Assembly (NCBI GenBank): GCA_028532985.1
Contig: JANCIK010000001.1
Location: forward strand, 4,154,001 to 4,218,000
Direction: 5' to 3'
Source: Stropharia rugosoannulata
Lineage: Eukaryota; Basidiomycota; Agaricomycetes; Agaricales; Strophariaceae
Length of the DNA stretch: 64,000 bases
Positions 47,942-60,248 of the stretch are shown here, in pieces. Position 1 is the first letter of the stretch; every line of letters begins with the position of its first letter. A program made the position numbers and the translations under genes. The notes under the pieces were generated by a model. The model was not told the DNA's origin. It saw nothing but the letters and a program-made list of their open reading frames with translations, and did not search any database.

Positions 47942-49460
47942 ATGGCTACAAACGGGAGCGCTGAAGGACACAATGGTTCCGGTCTTACCGACATGAAGTC
48001 GCTGGAAAAGCATTCAAAATACTACATCCCGACTGGAGACTTGTCGTTCCTGGTACGCAGACCGCTGTCGATCCCGAGGATCATACATACTCACTGTAAG
48101 AACAACGTCCACGTGCAATCTCCAGGTTGAGCACGTCCTCTTCAAGGTGCACAGGTACTTCTTCGAGCGTGAATCGAAATATTTCGTAGCGCATTTCGCA
48201 TCACCTGCCACTCCTGGCGCTCCCGCCCGCGGGTCGGCTGATGCACATGCGATCGTGTTGGAAAATGTTACTGCAGACGAATTTGCACGGTTCCTTTGGG
48301 TGTTCTACAACGAGTGCGTTCTTGCGATTGTGTAGTGAGCTAGGCATGTTTACTGATCAAAAATGCAGGCGCTATTCCATATATGACGCCCCTGTCTCTG
48401 ACTGGGAAATCATCTTGCGGCTGGCAACACGCTGGGCCTTCCGCGAGGTCCATGATCTCGCCGTACGTGAGCTAGAGAAGGCAACTATGCTTGACGTCGA
48501 TCGCATAGCGCTCTACCAGGCGAACGATGTGAACAAGGTCCTCTTGATCCCGCGCTACGCCGCGTTGTGTGCGCGACCCACGCCCTTGAACGTCCGGGAG
48601 GGTCGACTTCTCGGTCTAGAAACTTCACTCATGATCGCCACTGGTCGCGAAGAAGTGAGGGCGGTAAAGGGCGCCGGAGGGGTCCGTAGCCCCATGGAGC
48701 CGACTCTCGGCGGTACAGAGCTTGATGCTGTCATTCGAGAGGTCTTCGAGATCAAAGAAACGGCAACGCCCTTCAGTTCTTCGTCCGCAGGTCCTGTCCC
48801 GCCATCGAAGGAGACCAAGGAGGTGACCAAGGAAGAGACCAATTCCACCACAGTTGGTATTGCATGCCTTGTCTCTGCTTCTGTACAAATCGCTCACCTA
48901 TCTTGCTTGATTCATAGACGAAGCCCCAACGGCCGGCGGTACAAACGGCACCGATGCCACCAACGGAGCAGCCGGTGCCGCCAACACCGAAAGCACAGAA
49001 GCAGCCCCAAACGCCGGCGGCAAAAAAGGCGGCGCAGAAGGCCAAGGCAACGCAGGAAAAAGGAGCAACAACTCCAACAGTGGTAAAAACCGGAGTAACA
49101 AGTAAGGTTGATACCCCTTCTCCGGTTGTGAAGGACGCAGCGGAGGCTAAGGAAGCGGAAAAGAAGGAAAAGAAGACGCAGAGTGAGAGAACTGAGACAT
49201 GCAACGATGATGGGAAAACGGCTGGTTCGAACTCATCTCCTGGCCCTGACACTTCGGCTCTTTTGATAGATGTTGGCATCTCTGGAGGTAGTGATGCAGC
49301 GGGAAAGGATGTAAGTAATGGCAATGGTGGTACCGGTCAAGGTAGTCCCTGGGTGTCTGCGACATCTAAACCCGACGATACCCCACAAGTAGACCCGTCT
49401 CCCTTTGGTATCACGGCCGGAGCTCTGTTTGAAGGTCTAGACCTGAAGAACATCGTATAA
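47942..49460 (+). CDS. BTB/POZ domain protein 2, alternative C-terminal tails
   Basis: The start ATG is at 47942. Exon 1 47942-48052, exon 2 48126-48313 and exon 3 from 48369 give FLVEHVLFKVHRYFF, AIVLENVTADEFARFLWVFY, RRYSIYDAPVSDWEIILRLA and RWAFREVHDLAVRELEKATM, parallel to BTB protein 1. Exon 3 can end at 48856 (donor GTATTG) or 48852 (donor GTTGGT), both joining the acceptor at 48917. The first choice gives an Ala/Gly/Asn-rich tail of about 61 residues ending at 49105. The second gives a Pro/Lys-rich tail of about 180 residues (KAQKQPQTPAAKKAAQKAKA) ending at 49460 with ALFEGLDLKNIV. The GTATTG donor looks better by consensus, but the longer frame stays open much further. The BTB part is firm, the tail uncertain. 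Confidence 0.82.
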
Positions 49461-52400
49461 TGTAATTAGCCATACACTACCGTAGAAACCATTGTCATCA
49501 ACTGAACCTCACCTTTAGCGGTCGCACAGTGATATATACTATTGAAGGTATTCGAACTTTGAAAATATTTTTATGTCGCCTAGTACGTACCCATGATACG
49601 CTGGCTAATAGCTACATTGTCGCTGAATGTGCCTGTCCCATTCGAACAAGGACTTCCATACTTAGTACCATATCATCACTAGGTGCGTTTTATTGGGCGC
49701 TTGTCAGATTCTATTTTTATCCACTGGACATGCGAATTAATTCTCTGAGATGGATGTCTCTGGCGATTCCGCATGGACTCGCCATAAATTAAAAGTATAT
49801 TAAGTAGAGTTTGGGTACCTTGCTGGACCTCTTCACTATCGATCTTGATGAGAAATGAAGAATAGCGACCAAAAGCATTGGCGTGCCCATTCAGCTCCGG
49901 TGCGCAATCTTCCGGCCCACTCTACATCATTACCACCCAACTTATCTCCAACCAATTGGACGAGTCAAGGAAAAATGACTGCAGCTTCTCACATTTCCAG
50001 ACCTACTAAGCGCCCACCTTTCAAGTTTGTCGCCTTCTCCAACGCGCATGCATAGTCATAAGGTCCCGGCCGAGGACATTGAAGTTACACACTCTCCGTT
50101 GACCGGTCCCCCTGACGTTCAAAGCGCTGAAGAAATGTACGTTACGCTTCTTTTGGAGGCTGCAGCTATTCAAGACACGTCTTCTTCTGCTACCTCGGTA
50201 CCTCATTTCCATACGCGCTATCACCCCGTCATAGAATATCATCCGAATCCAAATCTCCAGAAGTTAGCCCCATCAGAAAGAGTCACCGATTGTTGGATAC
50301 AGTGATTGAGGTCGACAAAGATGTACATGATTTATAAGAAGCCAGTTCCGCGCGTACCGCCCAGCGGTTCTATCGGAAGGATATGCGAAGAGAAGTATTT
50401 TGGTCAGCACAAATTATGTCGATTGATTGGACAACCTTCGTGAGAGCGTAATGCAGGAGTAAAGTGGGTGACGATATAATTTACTCGCTCTTAATATTTA
50501 ATGCCAGGTGTAGAAGATGTAGCGAGTCGTGTGTTGCATCAGTGTAGAAGTCACTCTCTTTTAGGACATAGTACATCTCCCGATAAGCACCTTATATCCA
50601 TAGAGACATTATCGGCGCCCATGGAATAGTTGAGTAATTTAGTGTCGTATATATATGCATATATGTAGTACCTGAAAGTGAATAGGTGCCATCAGACACC
50701 TATAGTCTCTCGAAAGGCTGTTTTGCTCGCGCATTCAAAAAAACAAAATATTTTTATGCTGCTATGGAATTAAACTAGCTCACACAGAAGCTGTGTGTAG
50801 TAACTGTAAGCGCATTAATGCATGAGCAGGTCTTAGTTGATCACCCAGTCTATGTCAATACCATTACAGGAGTACTGAGACACCTTTGTTCAGATTTGGT
50901 GGCCTTCAACGAGTGGGTATCATTGCACGCCACCATCATTGTTACGATGCAGCGATGCAGTACTACGGCCACGGTCTCATGAAAGGTCGAGACCGACGCC
51001 AGAGTCTCTCACCAACCCCTCCTGATATGTATAGCCCTCCGAATTCTCCAAGTTTACGCACACGCCTTTCCGTGTATGTCGCTGATTAGACTAATCAAAG
51101 GAGATAGAGATGGTGCATGAATACGATCTATCCATCGTTTTTGTTCATTCAATCTGAAGAAGAAAAGCCGAATAACAAACTTATGTTGGCATGTAGCACT
51201 TCCCATTGTGTTTTGTAACGGAAAATCTCCCGTATTTACTATTGGAGCTGATATATGACTCTACAAGAACTTGACAGCGCCTAACAACCCCGAATAGATC
51301 CTTGAAGCTTTTAGTAGGTGTGTATCCATAACGGATCATATAATGGAGTAAAAATAGCGTACGAGTTTGGTGACAGGGCTTATCTGATTGTGTGTTAAGC
51401 GCCAAGCGCCTATCGTAGATAAGAGATTATCCCGATAAAACTGTGTTGCCATTTGACAGCTCCCAATCCTAGCAAGAATAAGCCAGTAGGTTAGGTTCAC
51501 TGCATACCAGCTTGTTACGCAAGTAACTGGTACTCGCTAACTGCAGCATTTTGAAACAGTTATCTATACAAACTAAATTAAAAAGTTACCTTGCCCACCG
51601 GCATCCGGCAATCCAACCCCTATCATCTTCCTAGGAAACCTTTGACGTCAGTTGTACTGTTTTATTCCCAAGTTCATCCACTAGCTGTTTTGATACCTCA
51701 AAAATTGTTTTACTTTTTACTTGTCCATTAGCCCAACCGGTGCAAGCAACTGGCCCTTGATGCACTGGTGGTTGGTTCATTTTGACGTCGGCTCATCGAA
51801 CCTGGGTCATGGATATTCCAAATTCAGCTATATACAAGTCATCTCACGGAGCTGAGCATGTCAATGGAATTCACATATGTCACTTGTCAGAAGCATAGCA
51901 GAACATATCGCAATTTACTTGGTCTAAACCACCGTAGTGGTAGATAAGGTCACCCTACCTATATACACGGCTAGCGGGAGCCGTTTATTTCGAAGTTGAG
52001 ATGAAGTCATGGATGCAGGTCTTGAGAGTAAGTGTTCTATACTTTATCCACATGTCCATGTCCATGTCAGTCCATTCGAGTTGCAGGAAATTTTACAATT
52101 TCAAGAAACAAGCTGCTCAGTTACCTAGTGACTTATATTCGACATTAGCATTAAATAAAATAAGGTTTTTATTTCACAGCACCGGGAATTTCCGTGCGCC
52201 CACGACTCCACGCTTTCATGACCGATACCCTGGCAGAAGCTACCCGAATAACTGACGTAGTACAACTTACGGTATGGAATTCCTAGGCATGTTGAGGTAT
52301 TGCCAAATTTTCACGATAGTATTGCACAACTATTCTAGTTACAACGATACTATGAGAAATGTCCAAATGGGAATGATCGATGCACACCCCTTGAAAAATG

Positions 52401-53208
52401 AAATTCTAATGAAAACCTCAAGGCCTCAAGGTGACTGCGAGTCGACCAGGCGCAGTACTTTAAAATACAGCCAAACCATGTCAGAAGTCGCCACACGACT
52501 GAAAACTCAGGAACGCAGTTAGACCGAGACGCTGATTGAGAAATATGTAGAACGTATTCACCGCGATACAATTCGCATTAGATTTCTAAGTAGGCCGCTC
52601 AACATGCACGGCAGACATCCGGCAATCAAAGTGATGCTGAACCGAGCAAAAGCTTGTTGAGCTGAATTACAGATGCTAGGTTAACTCCTTTTACTGAGAG
52701 TTAAGCTATCAAGGAATTGTTGACTGGCTCTGCAGGCTTACAATCTGTATATACTACTCACACTCTACAAAAAAACACCAACTTTAACAAGTTGCTTGAG
52801 CCCAGCATGGTCGCCGAGCGTTGTTTGGTCAGTATGGATCAACCGCGGAGCCAATGCGGTGCCTTGAAAATGTTACAAAAATACACAAAAAACACCTGAA
52901 ATAACTCTCCAGTGGCAGGCGGCGCTTAACAACGTTGATTGAACCGAAAGAGTTGTGAAGTGCACCTAGTATCGTTTTGAGATCTTATTATTGAAGATTC
53001 AATCTCCTGTCAAAATCCATTACCTATTACCTATGCAGTTGTTTTCCAGATGAGTTCGATCGGGTTCACATTGGTGTGCACAGGGCGAGTCGGGGCAGTA
53101 GGTGCGAGCAAGCTGCGAGGTTACGATAAATGTCCTTACTCGGATGCACAAACGTCAAGGACAATTTCTATGCAGTGCTGATAACAGGGTCGCAGTACAG
53201 ACCCTAGC
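49461..53208. other. Long gene-poor, AT-rich stretch
   Basis: About 3.7 kb without a supported gene. A frame starting at the ATG at 50048 (MHSHKVPAEDIEVTHS, 85 codons) has reasonable composition but no motif. Frames at 50886-51089 and 52274-52522 also lack motifs. A CTAAGCGCC/TTAAGCGCC-type word found near 18100 recurs at 51395. I see no RNA gene. Confidence 0.45.
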
Positions 53209-53220
53209 ATATATAAAGGG
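53209..53220 (+). promoter_or_regulatory. TATA box of GNAT gene 1
   Basis: ATATATAAAGGG lies about 85 nt upstream of the ATG at 53299. The paralogous gene at 58 kb has a TATA element at nearly the same distance. Confidence 0.6.
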
Positions 53221-53298
53221 TCGTTCCAGCGCTATCAATATCACAACTTCTTCTGCAACCCACCCAGCTACTACGAGATCTACCGCTCAGCATTAATC

Positions 53299-54485
53299 AT
53301 GCAACACCCTTCTTCTAACGTGAATGTGTGGTCTGAGGTCTCATCCGACCCCCGACACGTCCTAAACCTCACAAGGTCTACCCTCGAGGCAGAGCCAGTC
53401 AAAGCCAACGTTATCCTTCCTATCCTTCTCAAGTGTGCGCAAGCACAAGAACAGGGCCACGGTCCATCTGACCCTCACGTCTGGATTGTTACATACACAG
53501 GCGACTCATATGGAAATCCGACAATTGTGCTCATTGCATCTATAACGAGTGGTTTGATCGGACGATATCCTCTTTTCCTCTTCACTCCTATCCCTTATGC
53601 CGCAATAACGACGTACCAAAACATAGTCCTGCAGGCCTTGAGACTGACAGTCATGAAGCTTAGCGAATGGGGCCAGGGCTATAGTAGGAGACGCATATAC
53701 TCGGTTTTCGGCCAGGAAAATATTACTCGAAAATTCGCTGATTTATGGACAAGCTTCACGCGCATCAAGAGCCTCGAAGCGCCTTATTACCATGCACATA
53801 TTAGCTACGCCAATTCAGTGACGGTCGCCCAATATAACACAGTCTTGCCAACACGCCTGGGTGAAACTATCCTGATAAAGCCGGCTGAACAGGACGATGT
53901 GAATTGCGTGGCAAAGCTCTGCCATGGTTTTGCCAAAGAAAGTGTATGTAACACCTTTCAATGAAGAAGCCGCATAAATCATTAGCTAATGCTCGCACCA
54001 CAATTTAGCACCCTTTTACCCTCACCTTAGAACAAGCATATGAGGAAGCAGAGATACTTATTAACAACAGAGAAGTTTGGGTGTACTATGTTCAGCAAGG
54101 ACACTCCAAACCGAAGGTAGCATCTATCGTTGCCTTCACTAGAAACACGCCAAATGCGGCAACTATTACCAAGGTTTATACCGATCCTGAATTCCGAAAG
54201 CAGCGCCGCGCTGAGCATATCGTACGGGAGGTCTGCCAATAGTGAGTTCAGCCAAAGTCTTTGAAAACCACGCTCTCAATTGACTTGATCTATCATAGTC
54301 TGCTTTCTGAAAATGGAGGAAAATCTGTCGTCTCCCTTTTCGTCGGAGTAGAAAACGTGGCTCGCAAGGTTTATGCAAAGGTTGGCTTTGTGGGTCTCGA
54401 TTCCGATAATCCTTCTGTTGAAGGTATTGACCCCTGGATCGAAATTGGTTTCGACCTAAACCAAGTCGAACTCGGACATTGGTGA
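53299..54485 (+). CDS. GNAT family N-acetyltransferase, paralogue 1, 354 aa
   Basis: Exons 53299-53943, 54009-54241 and 54299-54485 give 354 aa. The N-terminal 200 residues (EPVKANVILPILLKCA, HVWIVTYTGD, IYSVFGQENITRKFADLW) form a fungal lineage-specific domain of unknown role. The C-terminal third is the GNAT fold: ILIKPAEQDD at its start, REVWVYYVQQGHS, ASIVAFTRNTP, TITKVYTDPEFRKQRRAEHI (motif A) and VSLFVGVENVARKVYAKVGF (motif B). In motif A the acetyl-CoA loop consensus R/Q-x-x-G-x-A reads R-K-Q-R-R-A, so the central Gly is Arg. The paralogue keeps the Gly. This copy may bind acetyl-CoA poorly or be non-catalytic. The acceptor substrate is unknown. It is about 60% similar to the second copy by eye, with identical intron positions. 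Confidence 0.88.
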
Positions 54486-57400
54486 AGCGATTCATGACTC
54501 CACGGCCGTCTTTGATTCATTAGAAGACCACGGACCATACTCAGCTTTTCCTTATACTGTTTATGCAACTTTGCCCATGTCAATTTGTTCCTTATTATAT
54601 AAACATATAACCTGGAGTTATACGTTCCAAATATGTGCAGATTCGGAATATTATGATTATGCTAGCCATTGAAGCGGACTGGACAGTAATAAGTTGGATG
54701 TTTCGCTCCTACATCACATCAGATAAGGCTTTGGATGATCTGGACATCTGGGAGCCTTCATATCGATCAGACTAGAGAGATAATGGTATCGTAGATTTGA
54801 AAACCATAAGGCAAATGACAGTTCACCGAGCCACAGATGTACAATCAAACGCACAATCTTTTGACTTGGAATCGGTCCTGGATTACTTTATTTCCGGCCA
54901 TAACATACGGCGTTATATACTATGCTAATTGCCGTGTAGTATGTAAGGTGATTATCTGATGAATATTTGAATCACCTTTGAATAGAAGGATACATAACAA
55001 TGATAACATACTAAATGTGTATAGACCCTGAGATTGGCGCCGGCAGGTACGTAAAACTTCTTCCGAAGGCTGAGTCGGTTAGTAGCAAGACACACCTTCC
55101 TCTACAGTCAAGCTCCCACTCCCATGTGCAATTGACACCAGCTCTCACCTTACTGAAAAATGGCATTTTCAAATATTAATTGCTCAGCAAAAATGAAATT
55201 TGTTATGCGATGAAACAAATTATTTCTGGCTTACACATAGCTCAGGTATTCGGAGCAGTAAACTTCGTCAATGCACGTTGACTATTCAAATCTACACCAC
55301 AAGTCTTCAATGCCTCAAGGCAGCTCCATCCTGCTAAAGTCATCGTGAGCGCCGCAGCATGGTTTTGCTGTAGGTTGATGATATGGCTTAGTGGCTTGGG
55401 GAATGTTTAGGCCTCATCTTTGTTTACTAGGTTCTTACCAGGGCTTGTGTTTGGTAAAGTACTTATTGTTGATCTTTACTAGGACCTGAGGTTGACATGC
55501 ATGACTCTTATATGACTCTTTTATGACAGGAGTTCTTGAGTTAGCTGACAGGAGCGATATAATCTTGTCTGTAGAATACCTGTATGACTGTAGAGAATCA
55601 TGCATTACAGCCCTTCTCACAATTATAGAAAGTTGTGCATGATTCTAGCCCTATCAGATAACAAGAGGCTGATATCTAAGTATGTCGACTTTTATCTGGA
55701 ACAGATTAGTGGACTCTTTCGTTCTTCTGATATCAATCACCACCTTGATGTAGCTAGCATGTACAATATTAGGAAAGGTGAAGGGCTCGACATAAGCTGC
55801 TTTTAATATAGCTATCGTTAACAATTAAATTTTGTATTAAGTGTCACCACTCAGACCAGCGTGGAACCTATTTTCCTTGTTTAGCCTCCAATTCTAAAAT
55901 GCTGACTCCCTGATCGCTCACACTGAACCTCCGATCGCGTATCATACGGCAACTTCTTCCCCTACATCGATGGGCACTGGTATGTGCCTCCGATTCAAGA
56001 GCATGTTATCGACAGTCTCTGATGCTCACATCTCTTTGGACAAGTCTAATCATACGGTTTTACCTAGAAGTTGGCTATATTGACAGCGTTGAAGGCGTTT
56101 GGAGTCTCATACAAGTGCCCCGGGAGAGGTATAGCCTTTCTGATCTCTTCAAGTACTCAAAGCAAGGTGCCTTGGATTTTCAGTAAGGAAACTTTTTCGG
56201 GACGTAATAGGTCACTCCTGATTGGATACCTATACTATTACCTTGTAATCACGGCACCAGTTTATATGTAAGACTTAGTAGCTTAACTAAATATAAATGG
56301 TAAAATGAGTCCTGATTACTGAGTGTGAGCAACCTTGGTGCCTAATGTACAGACTCCAACGATAGCCGCAGTGATGCCCATCAACTTCTGCCATTACTAG
56401 TACAGCAATGGAACACGTCAAGACAGATTGAAATTTATGCGACTATGTTGCTCGGTGATCCGCTAAAAGGTCTCCAGATCTTTGACAAACGCTCAGTTTG
56501 GCATGTCACAGCTTATCTAGTCTATGGTAGCCCCGGTACGGCTGTGGAGATACTTAGAAAATACTATAGCTCCACATGCATGATAATTCTCTTTTTTTTG
56601 AGGTCAGAATTGCGCCAAAAATACGTCTTACTGTACGTAATCGGGAACTCGGTCAGGTAAAACTATTTTCTCTATATCCATGTAAGCACTTGTTTAAATG
56701 CTTTGAAACTTTGTCAGGAGATTGGAATACAAACTCAATAATAAATAAAAGCTTTGTTGAATCTGCAGTATGCCTGAGGGAACCAAAAAAATCGAAAAGT
56801 GTAAAAGCGGCGAAATTGGCTCATTATCGCGTACTCGGTCAGTCCAATTTTGGCTTACTTATGTGCGAAAAATCATCACATGTTACCGCAAGTTGGCTTT
56901 CTTCTAATTATAGTCAACCGGATTAAGGAAATAGCCGAATTCCAGGAATCTCACATCTTTTAAGACTTTTTACACATGAAAAAGAGAGTAAATAGCCTGA
57001 TTCTTTCGACACATAAAACTGAAGAAAGCTTATCTAGAGTAATTTGGAAAAAAAATTGGCATTCCAGCCTGAGAAACTCTCTGAATCATGTACTGACCGA
57101 GTACATGGTGTGACCGAGTACCTGATTACATACAGTACATAAATACTAGACCAGGTTTGGAACAGTTTTGGAAAAAACTGCTGTAAACTTAGGCGACCTT
57201 ACTCACAAGTCGCACCGTATGGAAGAATCGAGGTTGCAGAGGTTTGATAATAACAGCTAGTCAAGCTTGCCGGTCAAATATAAATTTGTCTATGATGTTA
57301 GGAAGAAGTGAGTTCCTCTTGAATCTCCCTGTAAGACGAGTACACAGTTCATGAGATAGAGAACTACCATTACAGAATTAATTGTTGGATGATATGCTAT

Positions 57401-57953
57401 TATGAAAACCAAAAAATGTGAAATGTTGCTTGGGTGTTGTCAACTGTTCTTGAGGTACAGTAACACACCCGCGAGTCAGTCAAGAGTGAGTACATTAGAA
57501 GTTAATCACTTTGAGAACCTGAGTGAATCACGGCCACTTGATCAAAAAAATTGATGCAAACTTAAACGCCCCAAGTCCAGACTCAGTACTGACTCTACAG
57601 ACAGCCTTGACCATGGAACATACCCAGGCTATTTCGCTAAAGAGGAAATGTAAAGAAATTTGACTCTTACTTGAGCAATACTTGAGGGTGAAGGGTAAAA
57701 TATACTAATCAACATTCGGTAATGCCGATACTAGGCGCTTATTAGTAGTGGGCGTCTATCCAAAATCAAACTTGATTTGAAAGTTCGGGTATGCAGAGAA
57801 ATGGAAAGATCCACTATTTCAAAACGCCCTACTACGCAGACGTTTGGATATCGCGACAATGATATGCATAGGATGGACAGGTGTGCTAAGATTCCAGTGC
57901 GCGATCCATGACTAGCATTTGCAATGTTAAATACACTCAACCACAGTTTATGG
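54486..57953. other. AT-rich spacer between the GNAT paralogues
   Basis: About 3.5 kb without a supported gene. An 11-bp inverted repeat (AGAATCATGCA at 55594-55604, TGCATGATTCT at 55636-55646) can form a hairpin. TGACCGAGTAC is repeated at 57094 and 57111. ATATGACTCTT-type words repeat at 55500-55530. Frames at 55600-55806 and 56576-56926 have no motif. It could be a decayed element between the duplicated genes. Confidence 0.45.
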
Positions 57954-57963
57954 CATATAAAAG
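57954..57963 (+). promoter_or_regulatory. TATA box of GNAT gene 2
   Basis: CATATAAAAG lies about 85 nt upstream of the ATG at 58046, matching the spacing in the paralogue. Confidence 0.6.
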
Positions 57964-58045
57964 CAGGGCATCCCAGTGGTACTCACATTATCAACCCTCA
58001 GCCTTCGTATCGAGCTACTTACCTCTAAACAAACCACTTTTCGCC

Positions 58046-59225
58046 ATGCAAAACTCCTCTCCCATCAGGGCTCTGCAATCTGAGGTCTCGAGCGACGCCC
58101 AACGCATCCTAAGCCTCACCAGGACAATCCTCAAGGCCGAGCCCGTTAAGTCTAATGTTATCCTTCCTGTCTTGGTCAAACGCGCGAGAGAGCAAGGGCA
58201 GGGTCGCAATCTATCTGACCACCTCTGGATTGTGATATACACCGGCGACTATGAAGACCCTAGAATTGTGCTTATAGCATCCTGCACTGACGGTTACATG
58301 GGCAAATATCCCATTTTCCTCTTCACCCCCGTACCCTACGGCGAGATGAGGCAGCCACAGCATCTCGTTTCACCTGCTCTGAGAATGATGATCACCAAGC
58401 TTTATGAATGGGGCCAATACTACTATAACGACCAGAGACGCATCTATTCGGTTTTCGGCCAGAAGATCCTCGCTGAGCAATTCGCAGACCTCTGGACTGG
58501 ATACACAGGTATTCAAAAGATCGACGAGCCGTACTGCCGAGCAAAGATCAGCTACGCCACTTTAGACAGGGTCGCGCAATGCTATACAGCTATGCCACCA
58601 AGGCCAAATGAAAGAATCCAGATAAAGCCGGCTGGGGAAGACGATGTGGAGGGCGTAAAAAAGCTCTGCTATCGCTTTGCCCTAGAGAGTGTATGCATTG
58701 TTACCTGAAATCGTACATTCTCTAGGCTAACGTCTGGACTGTACAGCCGCCTTTCACACTCAATGAGGGACAGGCATTTCAAGAAGCAGATATTCTGATT
58801 AAGAACGGGGAAGTCTGGGTGTACTATGTTCAGCAGGGACACTCCGGACGTCGCAGGCTAGCGTCGATCGTTGCATTCACCAGAAACACCCCCGACATGG
58901 CCACTATTACCAAGGTTTACACTCACCATGAGTTCCGAAGACAGGGTCGTGCTGAACACCTCGTTCGGGAGGTTTGCAAATAGTGAGTTCAAGTGAACTC
59001 TACTTCACCTGTGCTGCCCACTGACTTTTATCCAGTCTGCTTTCTGCAGAGGGAGGAAAGCGTCTCGTCTGCCTTTTCGTCGGAATCGATAACATAATGG
59101 CTCGTAAGGTTTTTTCAAGGGTTGGGTTTGTGGGTCTTGTGCCCAATAGCCCTCCTATCGAAGGTATTGATCCTTGGGTTGAAATTGGTTTCGACCGAGG
59201 CCAAGTCGACCTTGGTCATTGGTAA
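58046..59225 (+). CDS. GNAT family N-acetyltransferase, paralogue 2, 356 aa
   Basis: Exons 58046-58690, 58747-58982 and 59036-59225 give 356 aa. Exon 1 is exactly as long (645 nt) as in paralogue 1. The start at 58046 is chosen by that match and by the TATA box 85 nt upstream; an in-frame ATG at 57908 would lie upstream of the TATA. The N-terminal lineage-specific domain reads EPVKSNVILPVLVKRA and HLWIVIYTGD. The GNAT core has IQIKPAGEDD, GEVWVYYVQQGHSG, ATITKVYTHHEFRRQGRAEH and a motif B with RKVFSRVGFVGL. Motif A contains R-R-Q-G-R-A, an intact acetyl-CoA pyrophosphate loop, so this copy is probably catalytic. It ends GQVDLGHW, as paralogue 1 ends NQVELGHW. The acceptor is unknown. Confidence 0.9.
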
Positions 59226-59793
59226 TCCACATCTCTGCCGTTACCAGAGCACTGTCGACCCTAATGTATACTGTCGTATTTATACCATACCTATTACCTG
59301 TATATGAATACCATGTTCCGATTACCTCTGAAGACAGCCGATTGCATATTATTTCATTAAATGGTCATTATACTTGCCTGAATTTGTTGTCCTGTTGCAG
59401 AACCTGAAAGAATTCCAAAAGCATTCAGATTTTGTAAAATTCGTACGATCCAGCGACTCCAAGTGGAAGAAACTCTTGACATCCCGCAAGAAATTTGGAA
59501 GCAGCTGTACTATAAATATTTGTGGGACCAGCGCCGAGGCATCGTGCTCGAGGCGCAGAAATCAACACAGGATATGATGGTAATACATACTCTAGTCGGC
59601 GAGATCGGCGCCGATTTCCACCGATTGAAAAGACCTGCAGTTCTTGTGCAGTTCCTTGCAAATGCCTCATCGATAGGCAAGGTCCGACAGATAATACGCC
59701 TACGCGCATCATAAGCATGTCGCACTAGCGGGTCAAATGCCAACATGAATAGAACGCATGAGTCAATGACAGTTCAAATGACGCAAACGCACT
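59226..59793. other. Intergenic with one unexplained open frame
   Basis: An open frame at 59463-59714 (EETLDIPQEIWKQLYYKYLW, 83 codons) reads like protein and stays open upstream to about 59430, but I recognise no family and see no start or splice pattern that settles it. It may be the end of a small gene. Confidence 0.3.
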
Positions 59794-60248
59794 TCAGTTC
59801 CGGTCAGTAAGCCCGCGTTCTGACGTGGCCCTCCTCTGGAAAATAGCTTGAGCTTGTTCTGCAAGTGATTGCTCGATATCCTCCGGTTTGATCTTCACAT
59901 ACCATGAGGTACTCAGTGTCTGAATACAAGGTGCACAACATTGAACGTACCTGTGCCTTTGGGGGTGGCGTGGTCGGCAACCCTTGCGCCTCACGCTCAA
60001 GTATGATCTAAATCGGCTTTTAAGCATGGAGAAGAGTAACTCGTGGAAGATCGGTTATACCTCTTCGAAAAAGAAAAAGAAACAAATGAGAAGGCAATCC
60101 AGGCAGAATGACCAGGCGACATACCTCTTCCCCGTTTCATTGTATCCTGGTGAACTAACACCGACATGACCACACCATATGCTGTCAAAGCCGCAAGGGA
60201 GTACGTGACTGCCCTATGGGCTATATCTGCAAGAGGCAAACGCGGCAT
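59794..60248 (-). CDS. COX14: COX14-like cytochrome c oxidase assembly protein, 93 aa
   Basis: The start ATG at 60246-60248 gives MPRLPLADIAHRAVTYSLAA, a single hydrophobic helix (YSLAALTAYGVVMSVLV), then HQDTMKRGR. This is the layout of the small inner-mitochondrial-membrane COX14 family, which helps Cox1 synthesis and assembly. Exon 1 ends at 60125 in phase 1. Exon 3 (60007-59951, IILEREAQGLPTTPPKAQ) begins in phase 0, so the two do not join directly. A 2-nt exon AG at 60062-60061, flanked by GAAG and GTATAA, repairs the phase and gives introns of 62 and 53 nt, normal here. The last exon, 59892-59794, gives IKPEDIEQSLAEQAQAIFQ and ends LTDRN. With that microexon the total is 93 aa in frame. 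The family call is likely; the microexon is a prediction. Confidence 0.62.

Noticed and set aside
48773..49324. 183-codon antisense frame opposite BTB gene 2
   Set aside because: It mirrors the low-complexity GCC/AAG-rich sense exon and has no motif.
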